From Ktedonobacter sp. SOSP1-85 (GTDB taxonomy: Bacteria > Chloroflexota > Ktedonobacteria > Ktedonobacterales > Ktedonobacteraceae): a DNA stretch of 64,000 bases. The notes beneath the pieces are model-generated. The model saw nothing but the letters and a program-made list of their open reading frames with translations, had not been told where the DNA came from and searched no databases. Each line of letters starts with the position of its first letter. Within the stretch, counting starts at the first letter, position 1. Below are positions 25,222 through 33,941 of this stretch, one piece after another. The stretch is taken from positions 1,031,501-1,095,500 of the forward strand of contig NZ_BNJI01000001.1 in assembly GCF_016587415.1 (NCBI RefSeq), given 5' to 3'. Position numbers and translations under genes: made by a program.

Positions 25222-26298
25222 ATGAAACACTTTTATGCCATTATCCTGGCTGGCGGCAGTGGCACACGTCTCTGGCCACTCAGCACACCAAGTTTCCCTA
25301 AGCAGTTTTTGCCACTACCAACTGGCAATAGCATGATCCAGGAGACGCTCCTGCGCGTTGCCCCTCTGGCTCCCGCGGACCAGACCTGGGTCGTCACAGG
25401 GAAACATATGGCCCCACTCGTAGAGGAACATCTACCCACAGTTCCCTCGAACCAGATCTTGAAGGAGCCCATGGGACGCGGATCTGCGGCCGCCATCGCC
25501 TGGGCAGCCGCCGCTATCGCGCATAAAGATCCCGAAGCCATCCTTGGCATCTTCAGTGCCGACCATGTCATCGCCAATGTACCAACCTTCCGTCAGACCC
25601 TGCAACTGGCCTGTGAACTGGCGGAACAGGATCGCCTCGTGACCATTGGCATCAAACCCACAAGCCCGGAGACTGGCTTTGGCTATATCCGCTTCGCGGA
25701 TGCTGTCTGCGAAGGACATGGACACCAGGCCTGCCGCGCCGAGAAATTTGTGGAGAAACCCAATCGCGAGACGGCTGAGAGCTATCTGCGCGACGGTCAT
25801 TATGTCTGGAACGCAGGCATCTTCATCTGGAAAGCCTCGGCCTTCCTGGCCGAGATGCAGGAACACCTCCCCGACAGCGCCCAGAAAATCGATACCATCG
25901 TCAATGCCCCCACCGATCACCAGTCCCAGATTCTCGAGGAGCTCTGGCCCACGCTCGAAAACATTACCGTCGATTACGCGGTCCTCGAGAAAACCACTAA
26001 CCTGGTAGTAATACCCGCCGACCTGGGCTGGGGCGATGTGGGCAACTGGGAGCAGTATGGCGACCTCTTCCCCGCCGACGCCCAGGGAGTCCACGCCGTT
26101 GGCAACCACACCGGCTTTGGCAGCCAGAACGTAGTCATCTTCAATAACACTGGGCGTCGCATCTACACCATAGGCCTGGAAGATATAATCGTCGTAGAAA
26201 TGGACGACCTGACCGTCATCTGTCACAAGAGCCATGTCCAACGCGTAAAAGAACTTGCGGAACACCACCGCAACCAGACAGGCCCCCTGCAATCCTAA
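25222..26298 (+). CDS. manC: Mannose-1-phosphate guanylyltransferase
   Basis: A 358-residue nucleotidyltransferase that makes GDP-mannose from GTP and mannose-1-phosphate. The signature ILAGGSGTRLWPLS opens the protein, followed by PKQFLPL, EPMGRGSAAAIAWAA, FSADHVI, GFGYIRF, FVEKPNRETA and WNAGIFIWKA. The C-terminal isomerase domain of bifunctional enzymes is absent. ATG 25222 is preceded by GAGGAGG at a slightly long spacing; upstream in-frame starts are possible but do not add recognisable sequence. No sugar cluster adjoins, but a glycosyltransferase-like gene lies 0.9 kb downstream. Confidence 0.93.
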   Translation: MKHFYAIILAGGSGTRLWPLSTPSFPKQFLPLPTGNSMIQETLLRVAPLAPADQTWVVTGKHMAPLVEEHLPTVPSNQILKEPMGRGSAAAIAWAAAAIAHKDPEAILGIFSADHVIANVPTFRQTLQLACELAEQDRLVTIGIKPTSPETGFGYIRFADAVCEGHGHQACRAEKFVEKPNRETAESYLRDGHYVWNAGIFIWKASAFLAEMQEHLPDSAQKIDTIVNAPTDHQSQILEELWPTLENITVDYAVLEKTTNLVVIPADLGWGDVGNWEQYGDLFPADAQGVHAVGNHTGFGSQNVVIFNNTGRRIYTIGLEDIIVVEMDDLTVICHKSHVQRVKELAEHHRNQTGPLQS

Positions 26299-26397
26299 AG
26301 GGATAACCTTACTTCATTTTCTGTTCGCGGGCGCTCCCGGCATTGGCACATTTTTGTTTCCCAATACCAGGAGCGCATTTTCACCTCTCTCACCACT

Positions 26398-26465
26398 GGG
26401 GTAAAATAATTCACGGCCAGGAATGCGGCATTCGTCGTATTCCTGGCCGTGAATTATTTTACCCC
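26398..26465. terminator. 27-bp stem hairpin after manC
   Basis: Arms 26398-26424 and 26439-26465 are perfect complements with a 14-nt loop. The stem sequence is not shared with other hairpins. Directly behind it GAGCGTCGCAGGCGCGAA can form a mini-hairpin with a GCA-containing loop, a loose match to the conserved tail at 39376, 42947 and 44802. Confidence 0.75.
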
Positions 26466-26617
26466 GTGAGCGTCGCAGGCGCGAAAGTGGCAAAAAAGCA
26501 TCTTTAAAAACGCCATCACAATATGCTAAAATCTAAGAAGGTAAACTAACATTTGTACATCTGGCAAGCCATAAGCCACTCAACCCAGGCTTACATACCA
26601 GAAATGGAGTCCTCACT

Positions 26618-26728
26618 ATGCTCTCCACATCCTACATTCCTCCAACCTGTCCCGTTTACTATGACGACACAGATCCAGACGATAACATTAAGCGAGCCAC
26701 CTTTTTCTCATCGTCCTACTGTGTGTAA
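26618..26728 (+). CDS. Possible 36-residue peptide
   Basis: A short frame MLSTSYIPPTCPVYYDDTDP followed by an acidic/polar end SSSYCV. GGAG lies 9 nt before the ATG. No family is recognised. It is directly followed by a GGAGG site and another short frame, so it may be the first cistron of a tiny transcript, or noise. Confidence 0.3.
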   Translation: MLSTSYIPPTCPVYYDDTDPDDNIKRATFFSSSYCV

Positions 26729-26740
26729 CTGGAGGTACGC

Positions 26741-26995
26741 ATGCACAAATTTTATGTACAATTACACTCCACTATGTTAGACTTGAGATGAACGTCCCAC
26801 AAACTATCCAGGCTCCACACTGGCATAGCGGACGCTCCCCTTATAGCAGGACAAGAACAAGATACAGGAGGACAGAGTGGTGTTGCTGAATATCTGGATG
26901 CTACCATCAGCGAGATTGTTGTCCTGGAGCAGCGCTTCCCCACAAACGTGCCACTAGCGCTTCACCTGCTCACCTATCGTCTCTTCATCCACTGA
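26741..26995 (+). pseudogene. Short frame interrupted by an in-frame TGA
   Basis: Starts at ATG 26741 with GGAGG 5 nt before it, encodes 16 residues, then TGA (26789-26791), and continues in the same frame with a protein-like stretch (IAGQEQDTGGQSGVAEYLDA, then SEIVVLEQRFPTNVPLALHL) up to TGA at 26993. The post-stop half looks more like real protein than random frame. Probably a decayed small gene; function unknown. Confidence 0.35.
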
Positions 26996-27159
26996 GGTTG
27001 GACAGGTAAAGCACCTGAGAGACACCCAAACGGCTCCACTCAACACAAACAACGCTAGCATGAGTAGAGAGTCGATCCTCGCGACAACAGTCTCGCACTC
27101 AACCAGGAGCGGGAAGATGTGGATAGAGTTTTTACGTAGCTAAGGAAGGATTTTGAGAT

Positions 27160-28152
27160 ATGACTACTCGTCCTATTAGACATAGCATACCACCCGAGAT
27201 TTTAGCCCTCTCACACGAACGCGACCAACTGCGGCGACGTGGTCAATATGCACGTGCAGACGAACTGAAACAGCAGCTTGAGGAAGCTGGCTACGCCGTA
27301 AAAGATAACCCGCGTGGAGCGCACCTGGTCATACTTCCTAGTGTCGATGTCGATGACAAGACCTACCGGCTCACACGCCTGGTTCCCTCACGCCTCGACG
27401 AGAAGGCGACCTGCGACTTCTCGATCATCATTCTGGCTACCAACACGCAAGACCAGACGCGCCGCTGCATTGAGAGCGTTCTACGCCATGCTGGCGATGC
27501 AGACCTCGAGATCCTGCTGGTCGACAACGCCTCCCAGGACGGCCTCGACCTCTGGGCAGATGCCAGCCGCTATAACGAGCCACGCCTGCGCCTCGTGCGT
27601 CCATCGCGCCGCCTGGGGACGGCAGAGGCATACAATCTTGCCCTCAAACAGAGCCTGGGGCGCGATATCGTCCTGCTCTCCAGCCACATTGAGCTGACTG
27701 GCGATATCTTTACCCCACTCGCGCGTACCCTCTCGGACCCCGACGTCGGTATCACCGGCGCCCAGGGCTGGGTGACCGCGGACCTGCGCCACTTTGAAGA
27801 GAGCGAGGAACAAGAGGTCGAGGTCATTGACCTACAATGCCTGGCCTTCAGGCGCAGCCGGCTCAAGGAGACCGGCCTCTTCGATGAACATTATCGCTAT
27901 CCACACTACATGGATATCGACTTCAACTTCGCCATGCGCGACCTGGGCCTGGAGACGTGTGTCACGCCTGACCTGCCCCTCACGCGCCACGAGGAGATCG
28001 AAGAGACCTACTACTCAGATGACGAGCGCTCCCGCCTGAGCAAGCGTAATTTCTACCGCTTCCTCAACAAATGGGGCGAGCGCGACGACCTGCTCCTCTA
28101 CGATGAAGAGGACGAGGACGAGGACGAGGACGACGAGGAAGGTGAAGAGTAG
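27160..28152 (+). CDS. GT2-like glycosyltransferase fused to a CysRS-type C-terminal helical module
   Basis: A 330-residue protein. Residues about 13-60 (ERDQLRRRGQYARADELKQQ, then EEAGYAVKDNPRGAHLVIL) look like the C-terminal tail of cysteinyl-tRNA synthetase, where a similar helix pair follows the anticodon-binding domain. Residues about 85-290 are a GT-A fold of family 2 type: FSIIILATNTQDQTRRCIES, ILLVDNASQDG, and later a DEHYRYPHYMDIDFNFAMRD segment where the metal/acceptor site lies. The end is a run of Asp/Glu. No DXD in the usual position is certain. Acceptor unknown. Starts with AAGGAAGG upstream. Confidence 0.75.
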   Translation: MTTRPIRHSIPPEILALSHERDQLRRRGQYARADELKQQLEEAGYAVKDNPRGAHLVILPSVDVDDKTYRLTRLVPSRLDEKATCDFSIIILATNTQDQTRRCIESVLRHAGDADLEILLVDNASQDGLDLWADASRYNEPRLRLVRPSRRLGTAEAYNLALKQSLGRDIVLLSSHIELTGDIFTPLARTLSDPDVGITGAQGWVTADLRHFEESEEQEVEVIDLQCLAFRRSRLKETGLFDEHYRYPHYMDIDFNFAMRDLGLETCVTPDLPLTRHEEIEETYYSDDERSRLSKRNFYRFLNKWGERDDLLLYDEEDEDEDEDDEEGEE

Positions 28153-28197
28153 TCTTTCAGTAAAGATAGGGAACGAGAGATACAGAAAGTTCCCTAT

Positions 28198-28261
28198 CGA
28201 CGCTGCTAAAGCACGCGTCTACATATAACGTTATATGTAGACGCGTGCTTTAGCAGCGTCG
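28198..28261. repeat. Family A: perfect 64-bp palindrome without loop
   Basis: The half unit CGACGCTGCTAAAGCACGCG plus TCTACATATAAC is followed immediately by its exact reverse complement, centred between 28229 and 28230. It lies 45 nt after the GT2 gene stop. A variant with a 7-nt loop is at 46212, and single halves are at 30841, 54987 and 55040. Confidence 0.85.
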
Positions 28262-28410
28262 GTCCACTTCAGGCAACATTTCCTGCTTCCTCTCCCCTCC
28301 CGGCTAACCATAAACACTCAATTTATGGTACGATACAAGCGCGCACAACCACAGCATTTTGACCGCATTTGCCCACATACCATTATGTAGTAGTGAAAGG
28401 TAGTATAGCA

Positions 28411-30207
28411 GTGCAAACGTTCAAGAACCGCAACGAGATTCCGTCCGATTTTAAGTGGAATCTTGAGAGCATTTACGCCACAAATGAGGAGTGGGAGCAA
28501 GATTTTAAGCGCATCCAGGGCAACATTTCAGAGTTGGCGGCCCTGCAAGGCACTTTAGGCCAGAATGGCGAGGCTCTCCTTCATGTGCTCAGAAAACGCG
28601 ATGAGGTGGGTGAGGTCCTGGAGCGCCTCTACGTCTATACCTCGATGCGCCGCGACGAAGATACCACTAATAGCCTCTACCAGGGAATGGCCGACCGCGC
28701 CATGCAACTCTATGTACAGGTCGTGACCGCTATCTCCTACATCGAGCCTGAACTCCTGGCCCTGCCCCAGGATACCCTGGAGCGCTATATTAAAGAGGTC
28801 TCCGGCCTGGCCCTCTACCGTCATCAGTTGGATGATCTCAACCGCAAGCGCCCGCATATCCGCTCCGCCGAGGTCGAGGCCGTGCTCGCAGCCAGCGAAG
28901 AGATGGCCACCTCGCCCGATACCATCTTCTCCATGCTCGAAAACGCCGATATGAAGCTGCCCAAGATCCGCAATGAGCAGGGCGAAGAGGTTGAGCTGAC
29001 CCAGGGCAACTACCTGGTCTTCGTGCGTAGCAAAGATCGCCGCGTGCGCAAGGAGGCCTTTGAAGGCCTGCACAACTCATTCCTAAAGCAGCGTAATACC
29101 ATTGCCGCAACCCTCTCGGGCCAGGTCAAGTCCGACTCCTTCTACACACGCCAGCGCAACTTTGAAAGCACCCGCCAGCGCGCACTCTCAGCCCACAATA
29201 TTCCCGAAAGCGTCTACGACAACCTGATCCAGACGGTCCATGACCATATCCCTCTGATCAACCGCTATTTACAATTGCGCAAGCGCGTCCTCAAACTCGA
29301 TGAGATGCACATGTATGACCTGTATGTCCCCATCGTGGAGGAGCAGGAGGATAAGCTAACCTATCAGGAGGCCAGTGACATCATCGTCGAGGCTCTCTCC
29401 CCCCTGGGCGAACGCTATATCAGCGCGCTTAAGAAGGGCCTCTCCGAGCGCTGGATTGACATCTACGAGACCCCCGGCAAACGCAGCGGCGCCTATAGCG
29501 GCGGCTCCTATAGCACCAACCCCTTTATCCTGCTCAATTTCCAGGAGAACCGCGACAGCATGTTCACCCTGGCGCACGAGCTGGGCCACTCGCTGCACTC
29601 CTACTTCACGCGTACCAATCAGCCCTATCAGTATGGCGACTATACCATCTTCGTCGCCGAGGTCGCCTCGACCCTCAACGAGGGCCTGCTGACGAACTAC
29701 CTGCTCAAGCATACCAGCAATAAAGGCAAGCGCTTAGCCATCCTCAACCATGCCCTGGAGGACCTGCGCGGTACCCTCTATCGCCAGACTATGTTCGCCG
29801 AGTTCGAGAAGGAAATCCATAAACGCGCCGGCGAGGGCGAACCACTTACCGCCGATACCCTCAGCGCGCTCTACAAGCAGCTCAATGAGAAGTACTATGG
29901 CGGCGAGACCTTCGTCGACGACCTGATCAGCATCGAATGGGGACGCATCCCCCACTTCTATTCCAGCTTCTACGTCTACCAGTACGCGACGGGCATCTCG
30001 GCCTCGTCTGCCCTGGTCCAGAAGATCCTGCATGAGGGTCAGCCAGCGGTAGACCGCTACCTGAACTTCCTCAGTTCCGGCTCCTCTCAGTACAGCATCG
30101 ACCTGCTCAAAAACGCGGGCGTCGACATGACCCAGCCCGAGCCAGTTCACCAGGCCTTCCAGCTCTTCGAATCCTACCTCTCACAAATGGAAGACCTCCT
30201 GGGTTAA
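28411..30207 (+). CDS. pepF: Oligoendopeptidase F (M3B metallopeptidase)
   Basis: A 598-residue cytosolic zinc peptidase that degrades short peptides. The zinc motif HELGHSLHSY (HExxH) lies around nt 29575, with the third ligand Glu in FVAEVASTLNEGLL about 30 residues later. The M3B features SGAYSGGSYSTNPFILLN and YGGETFVDDLISIEWGRIPH are present, and the length is normal. I prefer the GTG at 28411 (GAAAGG about 10 nt upstream) over a TTG 42 nt earlier, since PepF proteins begin close to the NRNEIP segment. Confidence 0.92.
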   Translation: MQTFKNRNEIPSDFKWNLESIYATNEEWEQDFKRIQGNISELAALQGTLGQNGEALLHVLRKRDEVGEVLERLYVYTSMRRDEDTTNSLYQGMADRAMQLYVQVVTAISYIEPELLALPQDTLERYIKEVSGLALYRHQLDDLNRKRPHIRSAEVEAVLAASEEMATSPDTIFSMLENADMKLPKIRNEQGEEVELTQGNYLVFVRSKDRRVRKEAFEGLHNSFLKQRNTIAATLSGQVKSDSFYTRQRNFESTRQRALSAHNIPESVYDNLIQTVHDHIPLINRYLQLRKRVLKLDEMHMYDLYVPIVEEQEDKLTYQEASDIIVEALSPLGERYISALKKGLSERWIDIYETPGKRSGAYSGGSYSTNPFILLNFQENRDSMFTLAHELGHSLHSYFTRTNQPYQYGDYTIFVAEVASTLNEGLLTNYLLKHTSNKGKRLAILNHALEDLRGTLYRQTMFAEFEKEIHKRAGEGEPLTADTLSALYKQLNEKYYGGETFVDDLISIEWGRIPHFYSSFYVYQYATGISASSALVQKILHEGQPAVDRYLNFLSSGSSQYSIDLLKNAGVDMTQPEPVHQAFQLFESYLSQMEDLLG

Positions 30208-30274
30208 TATTCTACTGAAAAAGAGGGCGTGATGGTGGGGCCACCATTACGCCCTCTTTTTCAGTAGAATATTA
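30205..30274 (+). terminator. Long hairpin starting in the pepF stop codon
   Basis: Arms of about 34 nt (30205-30239 and 30241-30274) pair with one wobble/mismatch around a single-base loop. The left arm begins with the TAA stop itself, and the right arm contains CTCTTTTTC. The stem would sequester the end of the coding sequence after the ribosome leaves. Confidence 0.82.
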
Positions 30275-30465
30275 CTATATATACACTCACCTTTGCTATT
30301 CAAATCGCTCATTTTAAAGTGTTGTTAGTATCAACTATAGAGAGTTATGTAGAAACCACTGTTGATGACGGTACATATACAACATCACCAGTATACTACT
30401 ACGTATTTCTCGAATACGAGTGTTAGAGTACACACACGAGTGTGTTAAGAAAGGAAACTTTCATC

Positions 30466-30669
30466 ATGGCTAAACACGAGAACTTCAATAGCAAAGAAGA
30501 GCAGCGCAAACAGGAGAAAAAGCAGCAGCAACAGCAGCAGCAACAGCAGAACGGCAACCGTTCCGAGGGCCAGCAAGAGCTGAAGAATCGCCAGGGCAGC
30601 GCGCTCGAGATGGAGAAGCAGCAGCAGGAAAAGGGCGAGTTCGGCCGCAACCGCGACCGCGACCGCTAA
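30466..30669 (+). CDS. Small Gln-rich hydrophilic protein
   Basis: A 67-residue, very polar protein. After MAKHENFNSKEEQRKQEKK comes an uninterrupted run of nine Gln encoded by CAG/CAA triplets (about nt 30524-30550), then a second Lys/Gln segment and an Arg-Asp repeat (NRDRDR) at the end. It has no Cys, no membrane segment and no recognised domain; its overall look is like small stress-related KGG-type proteins, but the Gly repeats of that family are absent. AAGGAAAC precedes ATG 30466. The triplet tract could change length by slippage. Confidence 0.65.
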   Translation: MAKHENFNSKEEQRKQEKKQQQQQQQQQNGNRSEGQQELKNRQGSALEMEKQQQEKGEFGRNRDRDR

Positions 30670-30709
30670 CATAACCTATTTCGGGTAGCACCGATTAAAT
30701 TTCCTCATA

Positions 30710-30746
30710 AAGGAGAGAGGTCATGCCAGGCATGGCCTCTCTCCTT
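30710..30746 (+). terminator. Terminator after the Gln-rich gene
   Basis: AAGGAGAGAGGTCATGCC (30710-30727) pairs with GGCATGGCCTCTCTCCTT (30729-30746) with one G-T pair. It lies 40 nt after the stop codon and just before another long hairpin at 30756. Confidence 0.8.
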
Positions 30747-30755
30747 GCATTTATT

Positions 30756-30818
30756 TAGGGTAAGGGAATGTGCTAGTGGGCTGACGGAGCCAGCCCACTA
30801 GCACATTCCCTTACCCTA
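30756..30818. terminator. 28-bp stem hairpin between convergent genes
   Basis: Arms 30756-30783 and 30791-30818 are perfect complements around a 7-nt loop. Behind it, GACGCACCGCAGGTGCTATG forms a small hairpin with a GCA-centred loop, and then a family A half unit follows at 30841. It separates the Gln-rich gene (+) from zwf (-). Confidence 0.8.
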
Positions 30819-30840
30819 TGCGACGCACCGCAGGTGCTAT

Positions 30841-30870
30841 GATATGTAGACGCGTGCTTCAGCAGCGTCG
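30841..30870. repeat. Family A half unit
   Basis: GATATGTAGACGCGTGCTTC followed by AGCAGCGTCG matches one arm of the palindrome at 28198 with a single change. Only one arm is present. It ends 13 nt before the zwf stop codon. Confidence 0.8.
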
Positions 30871-30882
30871 TGCCACAGGCAA

Positions 30883-32487
30883 CTAAGGGTTATCCCAAGA
30901 ACGTCCATCGCGCTCAAGCAACTCATTCGCCTCAACAGGCCCCCAGGTTCCAGCGGTATAAGTATGCACTGTTGAGGGAGGTAACTGCTTCCAAACCTTA
31001 GTAATGCTATCGATAATACGCCAGGACGCCTCGATCTCGTCGCGACGAATGAAGAGCGTCGAGTCACCCAGAATACAGTCCGCGATCAGCCGCTCGTAGG
31101 CTTCAGGTGACTCAATACCGAAAGCCTGGTTATAAGAGAAGCTCATATCGACCGAACTTAGCTGGTTGGCCGCGCCAGGCACCTTGGCCCCAATCTTAAG
31201 CGCGATGCCTTCATCCGGCTGAATACGGATCGTCAAACGATTAGGCACCAGTCCCTTCGTCTCAGATGGCTTATATAGTTGATGCGGCACACGTTTGAAC
31301 TGGATGGTCACCTCAGTGCTACGCTTGGGCAGACGCTTGCCCGTACGAATATAGAATGGTACATCCTCCCAGCGCCAGTTCTCAATAAAGAACTTGAGCG
31401 CCACAAAGGTCTCCGTCGTCGAGTCAGGCTTCACGCCCTGTTCTTCCTTGTAGCCCACAACGTGCTTGCCATCAACCTCGCCTGCCACGTACTGCGCGCG
31501 TACCACGTCCTGTTTGGCCTCGTCCGGTGTCAGAGGATTGATCGCGCGTAGCAGCTTGACCTTTTCATCGCGAATTGCCTCCGCATCAAAGGCCACTGGC
31601 GGCTCCATACCCGTCAGACACAGCACCTGCATAATATGGTTCTGCACGATATCCCTGATCGCGCCCTCACTCTCATAGAACTCGGCACGCGTGCCAATTC
31701 CCAGTGACTCGGCGACTGTGATCTGCACGTGGTCGATATAGCGCTGGTTCCAGAGTGGCTCAAAAATGCCGTTGGAGAAGCGGAACGCCAGGATGTTCTG
31801 CACCGTCTCCTTACCCATATAGTGATCGATGCGATAGATCTGGTTTTCACGGAAGACGCGGCCCAGGTCCCGGTTCAGCTTCTGCGCCGTTGCCAGGTCA
31901 TGCCCAAAGGGCTTCTCAATAATAATCCTGGCCCAGGATTTGCCATGGTTATTGCTATGGTTCCCACGCTCGTCATGCCCATTCTCCGCGCCCTGACCCG
32001 CATGCGACAGGCCCACCGCGCCCAGTTGCGCGATAATCTGGCTATCCGTTTCGGGAGGCGTCGCCAGGTAGAAGAGACGATTGCCAGCCGTCCCCTGCTC
32101 GCGATCCAACTTCTCTAAGAGCTGCTTGAGCTTCTGATATCCCTGCGGATCTTCAAACGTCGACTGGCAGTAGAAGAGACGCGAGGCAAACTGCTTCTGC
32201 CCTTCCTCATCCAGGCGATCATCCTCAGGCATATAGGTGTTGATGGACTTCAGCGCCATCGCGCGCCACTGCTCATCATCCAGGGGACGGCGCGCAAAGG
32301 CCACAATACAGAAGCTCTGAGGGAGGGGATGATCATGCATCAAATGTGCCAGTGTTGGGAGCAACTTGCGCTGCGCCAGGTCGCCAGTCGCCCCAAATAT
32401 GACAATTGCACAGGGCTGGGGCATATGCCCATCCTGCCAGATCTTATGTGGCTTCAATTTCTGCGAGGCTTCAGCCTGCTGAGTCAT
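30883..32487 (-). CDS. zwf: Glucose-6-phosphate 1-dehydrogenase
   Basis: A 534-residue NADP-dependent enzyme at the entry of the oxidative pentose phosphate pathway. The nucleotide motif IVIFGATGDLAQRKLLP, the substrate site RIDHYMGKETVQNILAFRF and the QNHIMQVL segment are all typical. An insert of about 25 residues rich in His, Gly and Asn (GAENGHDERGNHSNNHG, around residues 165-185) breaks the first domain and is unusual; it must loop out without harming the fold. ATG 32487 has AAGGAGAA upstream. Single gene unit on the minus strand. Confidence 0.95.
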   Translation of the reverse strand: MTQQAEASQKLKPHKIWQDGHMPQPCAIVIFGATGDLAQRKLLPTLAHLMHDHPLPQSFCIVAFARRPLDDEQWRAMALKSINTYMPEDDRLDEEGQKQFASRLFYCQSTFEDPQGYQKLKQLLEKLDREQGTAGNRLFYLATPPETDSQIIAQLGAVGLSHAGQGAENGHDERGNHSNNHGKSWARIIIEKPFGHDLATAQKLNRDLGRVFRENQIYRIDHYMGKETVQNILAFRFSNGIFEPLWNQRYIDHVQITVAESLGIGTRAEFYESEGAIRDIVQNHIMQVLCLTGMEPPVAFDAEAIRDEKVKLLRAINPLTPDEAKQDVVRAQYVAGEVDGKHVVGYKEEQGVKPDSTTETFVALKFFIENWRWEDVPFYIRTGKRLPKRSTEVTIQFKRVPHQLYKPSETKGLVPNRLTIRIQPDEGIALKIGAKVPGAANQLSSVDMSFSYNQAFGIESPEAYERLIADCILGDSTLFIRRDEIEASWRIIDSITKVWKQLPPSTVHTYTAGTWGPVEANELLERDGRSWDNP

Positions 32488-32611
32488 AACATATTCTCCT
32501 TCATTACAAAAACCTTCTCTCTATAGTACACGATAAAGACTCCTCAAAGGATAAAACGCTCGCTCCCCCCGCCAGTCGCGCCTGAATACCACGCAAAAAC
32601 CCGGTCGCTTG

Positions 32612-32815
32612 ATGAAGTTGGAGAGAATGCATAGGAAGTCGCGTCGAACTGCGACCTACCTAGAAAAAGATCTTCAGACTCATCCAGGCAACCGGGCTTA
32701 TTTTGAGAGGGCTAACGCCGTAATCAAACGGGCCAACCTCTCGCCAGAACAACTATTCAATTGTGACTTTCATTCAGTTCAGGCTTTCACTCTCCGTTTA
32801 TGTGGTGCTCCATGA
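32612..32815 (+). CDS. Possible small helical protein of unknown function
   Basis: A 67-residue frame, KLERMHRKSRRTATYLEKDL then NRAYFERANAVIKRANLSPE, charged and helix-prone, with two Cys near the end. Its 3' end overlaps the convergent coiled-coil gene by about 37 nt. No ribosome-binding site with good spacing was seen, and no family is recognised. It could be a truncated remnant. Confidence 0.3.
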   Translation: MKLERMHRKSRRTATYLEKDLQTHPGNRAYFERANAVIKRANLSPEQLFNCDFHSVQAFTLRLCGAP

Positions 32816-33756
32816 TAGATGATTTTTACCATCGAGACGGGGGTCGCAAACACAATCGCACAGACAACACAGATGACGATGGGCGCAATCAACGCCAGCG
32901 AGAGCAGAGGACTGGTATCGGCATGGAGAAGATGCAAACCACCAAACTGGAGCGCGACCAGCAGCAAGAGCATACCAATTGACGATACAATGGCTCGCAT
33001 ACGCCAGCGCGCCTGGAAACGCGCCTCAACCATCTGCTCTCGTAGCTCGGCCTGCTCGCGCGCCGAGTTCTGCAGCGCCAGCAACTTCTGCCGCTCGGCG
33101 TCTACTTGCTGGCGTTCGTGCTCAAGACACTCGTTCATACGTTGGATCTCACGCTTTAAGAAGAGAATTTCTACCAGGTTTTTGTCTTCCCGCTCTTTCG
33201 CGTGGCGCTGGAGCGTCTCAAGCACGCCTTCCAGCAAGGGCGGAGTCGTCTCTGGGGCAACTTCCAGCTCTTGTGTCACTTGCGCAATCTTCTCCTGCGC
33301 GAGTTGTGAGGCCGAGGCATCAAGCGTTTGTTGTAACTCCTGAAAACGCGTCGCAAGGGATTGGTGCTCACGCTGCAGGCTAGTATGCGCCTCCAATACC
33401 TCCTGCAATTGCTGCCCATGCGCGTCCATCTCCTGCTGGTGCGCGCTATGAATGACGGCGACATCGTGTTCATAGCGCGCATGAAGCAGAGTATACTCCT
33501 GGCGCGCCTGGTACAATTCCTCACGCACCGTCTCCAGCATCATTCGCAGATGTCGATTTTCTTCGCGCGTCTGTGTAAGTTGGCGGGGAGCACTACGTGG
33601 CGGGGGCGTCACTACATGAAGATTGGGTAGGGCATCGGTCGTTGGTTGATGACGTAACTGCTGCCGCTTCAAGCGCAGCGCACTCCGGCGATCGGGAACA
33701 CGTACAATGCGCTCCAATTCGCCCGTGGTGGGTGTTATCTCATCAGGTGTCAGCAT
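32779..33756 (-). CDS. Coiled-coil protein with two C-terminal membrane helices
   Basis: A 325-residue protein. The first 60 residues are polar with a Pro-rich segment, residues about 60-235 are a long heptad-type coiled coil rich in Glu/Gln/Leu (for example TREENRHLRMMLETVREEL), and two hydrophobic helices follow (about 245-270 and 280-305), ending with a basic tail HKRRVKA. It should be a membrane-anchored cytoplasmic coiled coil, perhaps structural or a tether. No family recognised. GGAGAGACATG gives a ribosome-binding site directly before the start. Confidence 0.75.
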   Translation of the reverse strand: MLTPDEITPTTGELERIVRVPDRRSALRLKRQQLRHQPTTDALPNLHVVTPPPRSAPRQLTQTREENRHLRMMLETVREELYQARQEYTLLHARYEHDVAVIHSAHQQEMDAHGQQLQEVLEAHTSLQREHQSLATRFQELQQTLDASASQLAQEKIAQVTQELEVAPETTPPLLEGVLETLQRHAKEREDKNLVEILFLKREIQRMNECLEHERQQVDAERQKLLALQNSAREQAELREQMVEARFQARWRMRAIVSSIGMLLLLVALQFGGLHLLHADTSPLLSLALIAPIVICVVCAIVFATPVSMVKIIYHGAPHKRRVKA

Positions 33757-33941
33757 GTCTCTCCTTTAGAAGGGCACTTACCGGGTAATACATCAGCTAT
33801 TAGACAACTTATGCGCGTTTCACCATAAAACATACTTTTATCCCTAAAAAGATTATGCACATAAAAACGCTTTTTTTGCAAGTGTTCAAGTGTTCCTGTC
33901 CAGGTACTCAGGCCTGATATTTTCGCTTGGCTAGCAACTAT

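Noticed and set aside
32779..33756. Coiled-coil membrane protein as a phage or chemotaxis protein
   Set aside because: The coiled coil is long but lacks the conserved hairpin tip of chemoreceptors, and no phage genes are near.
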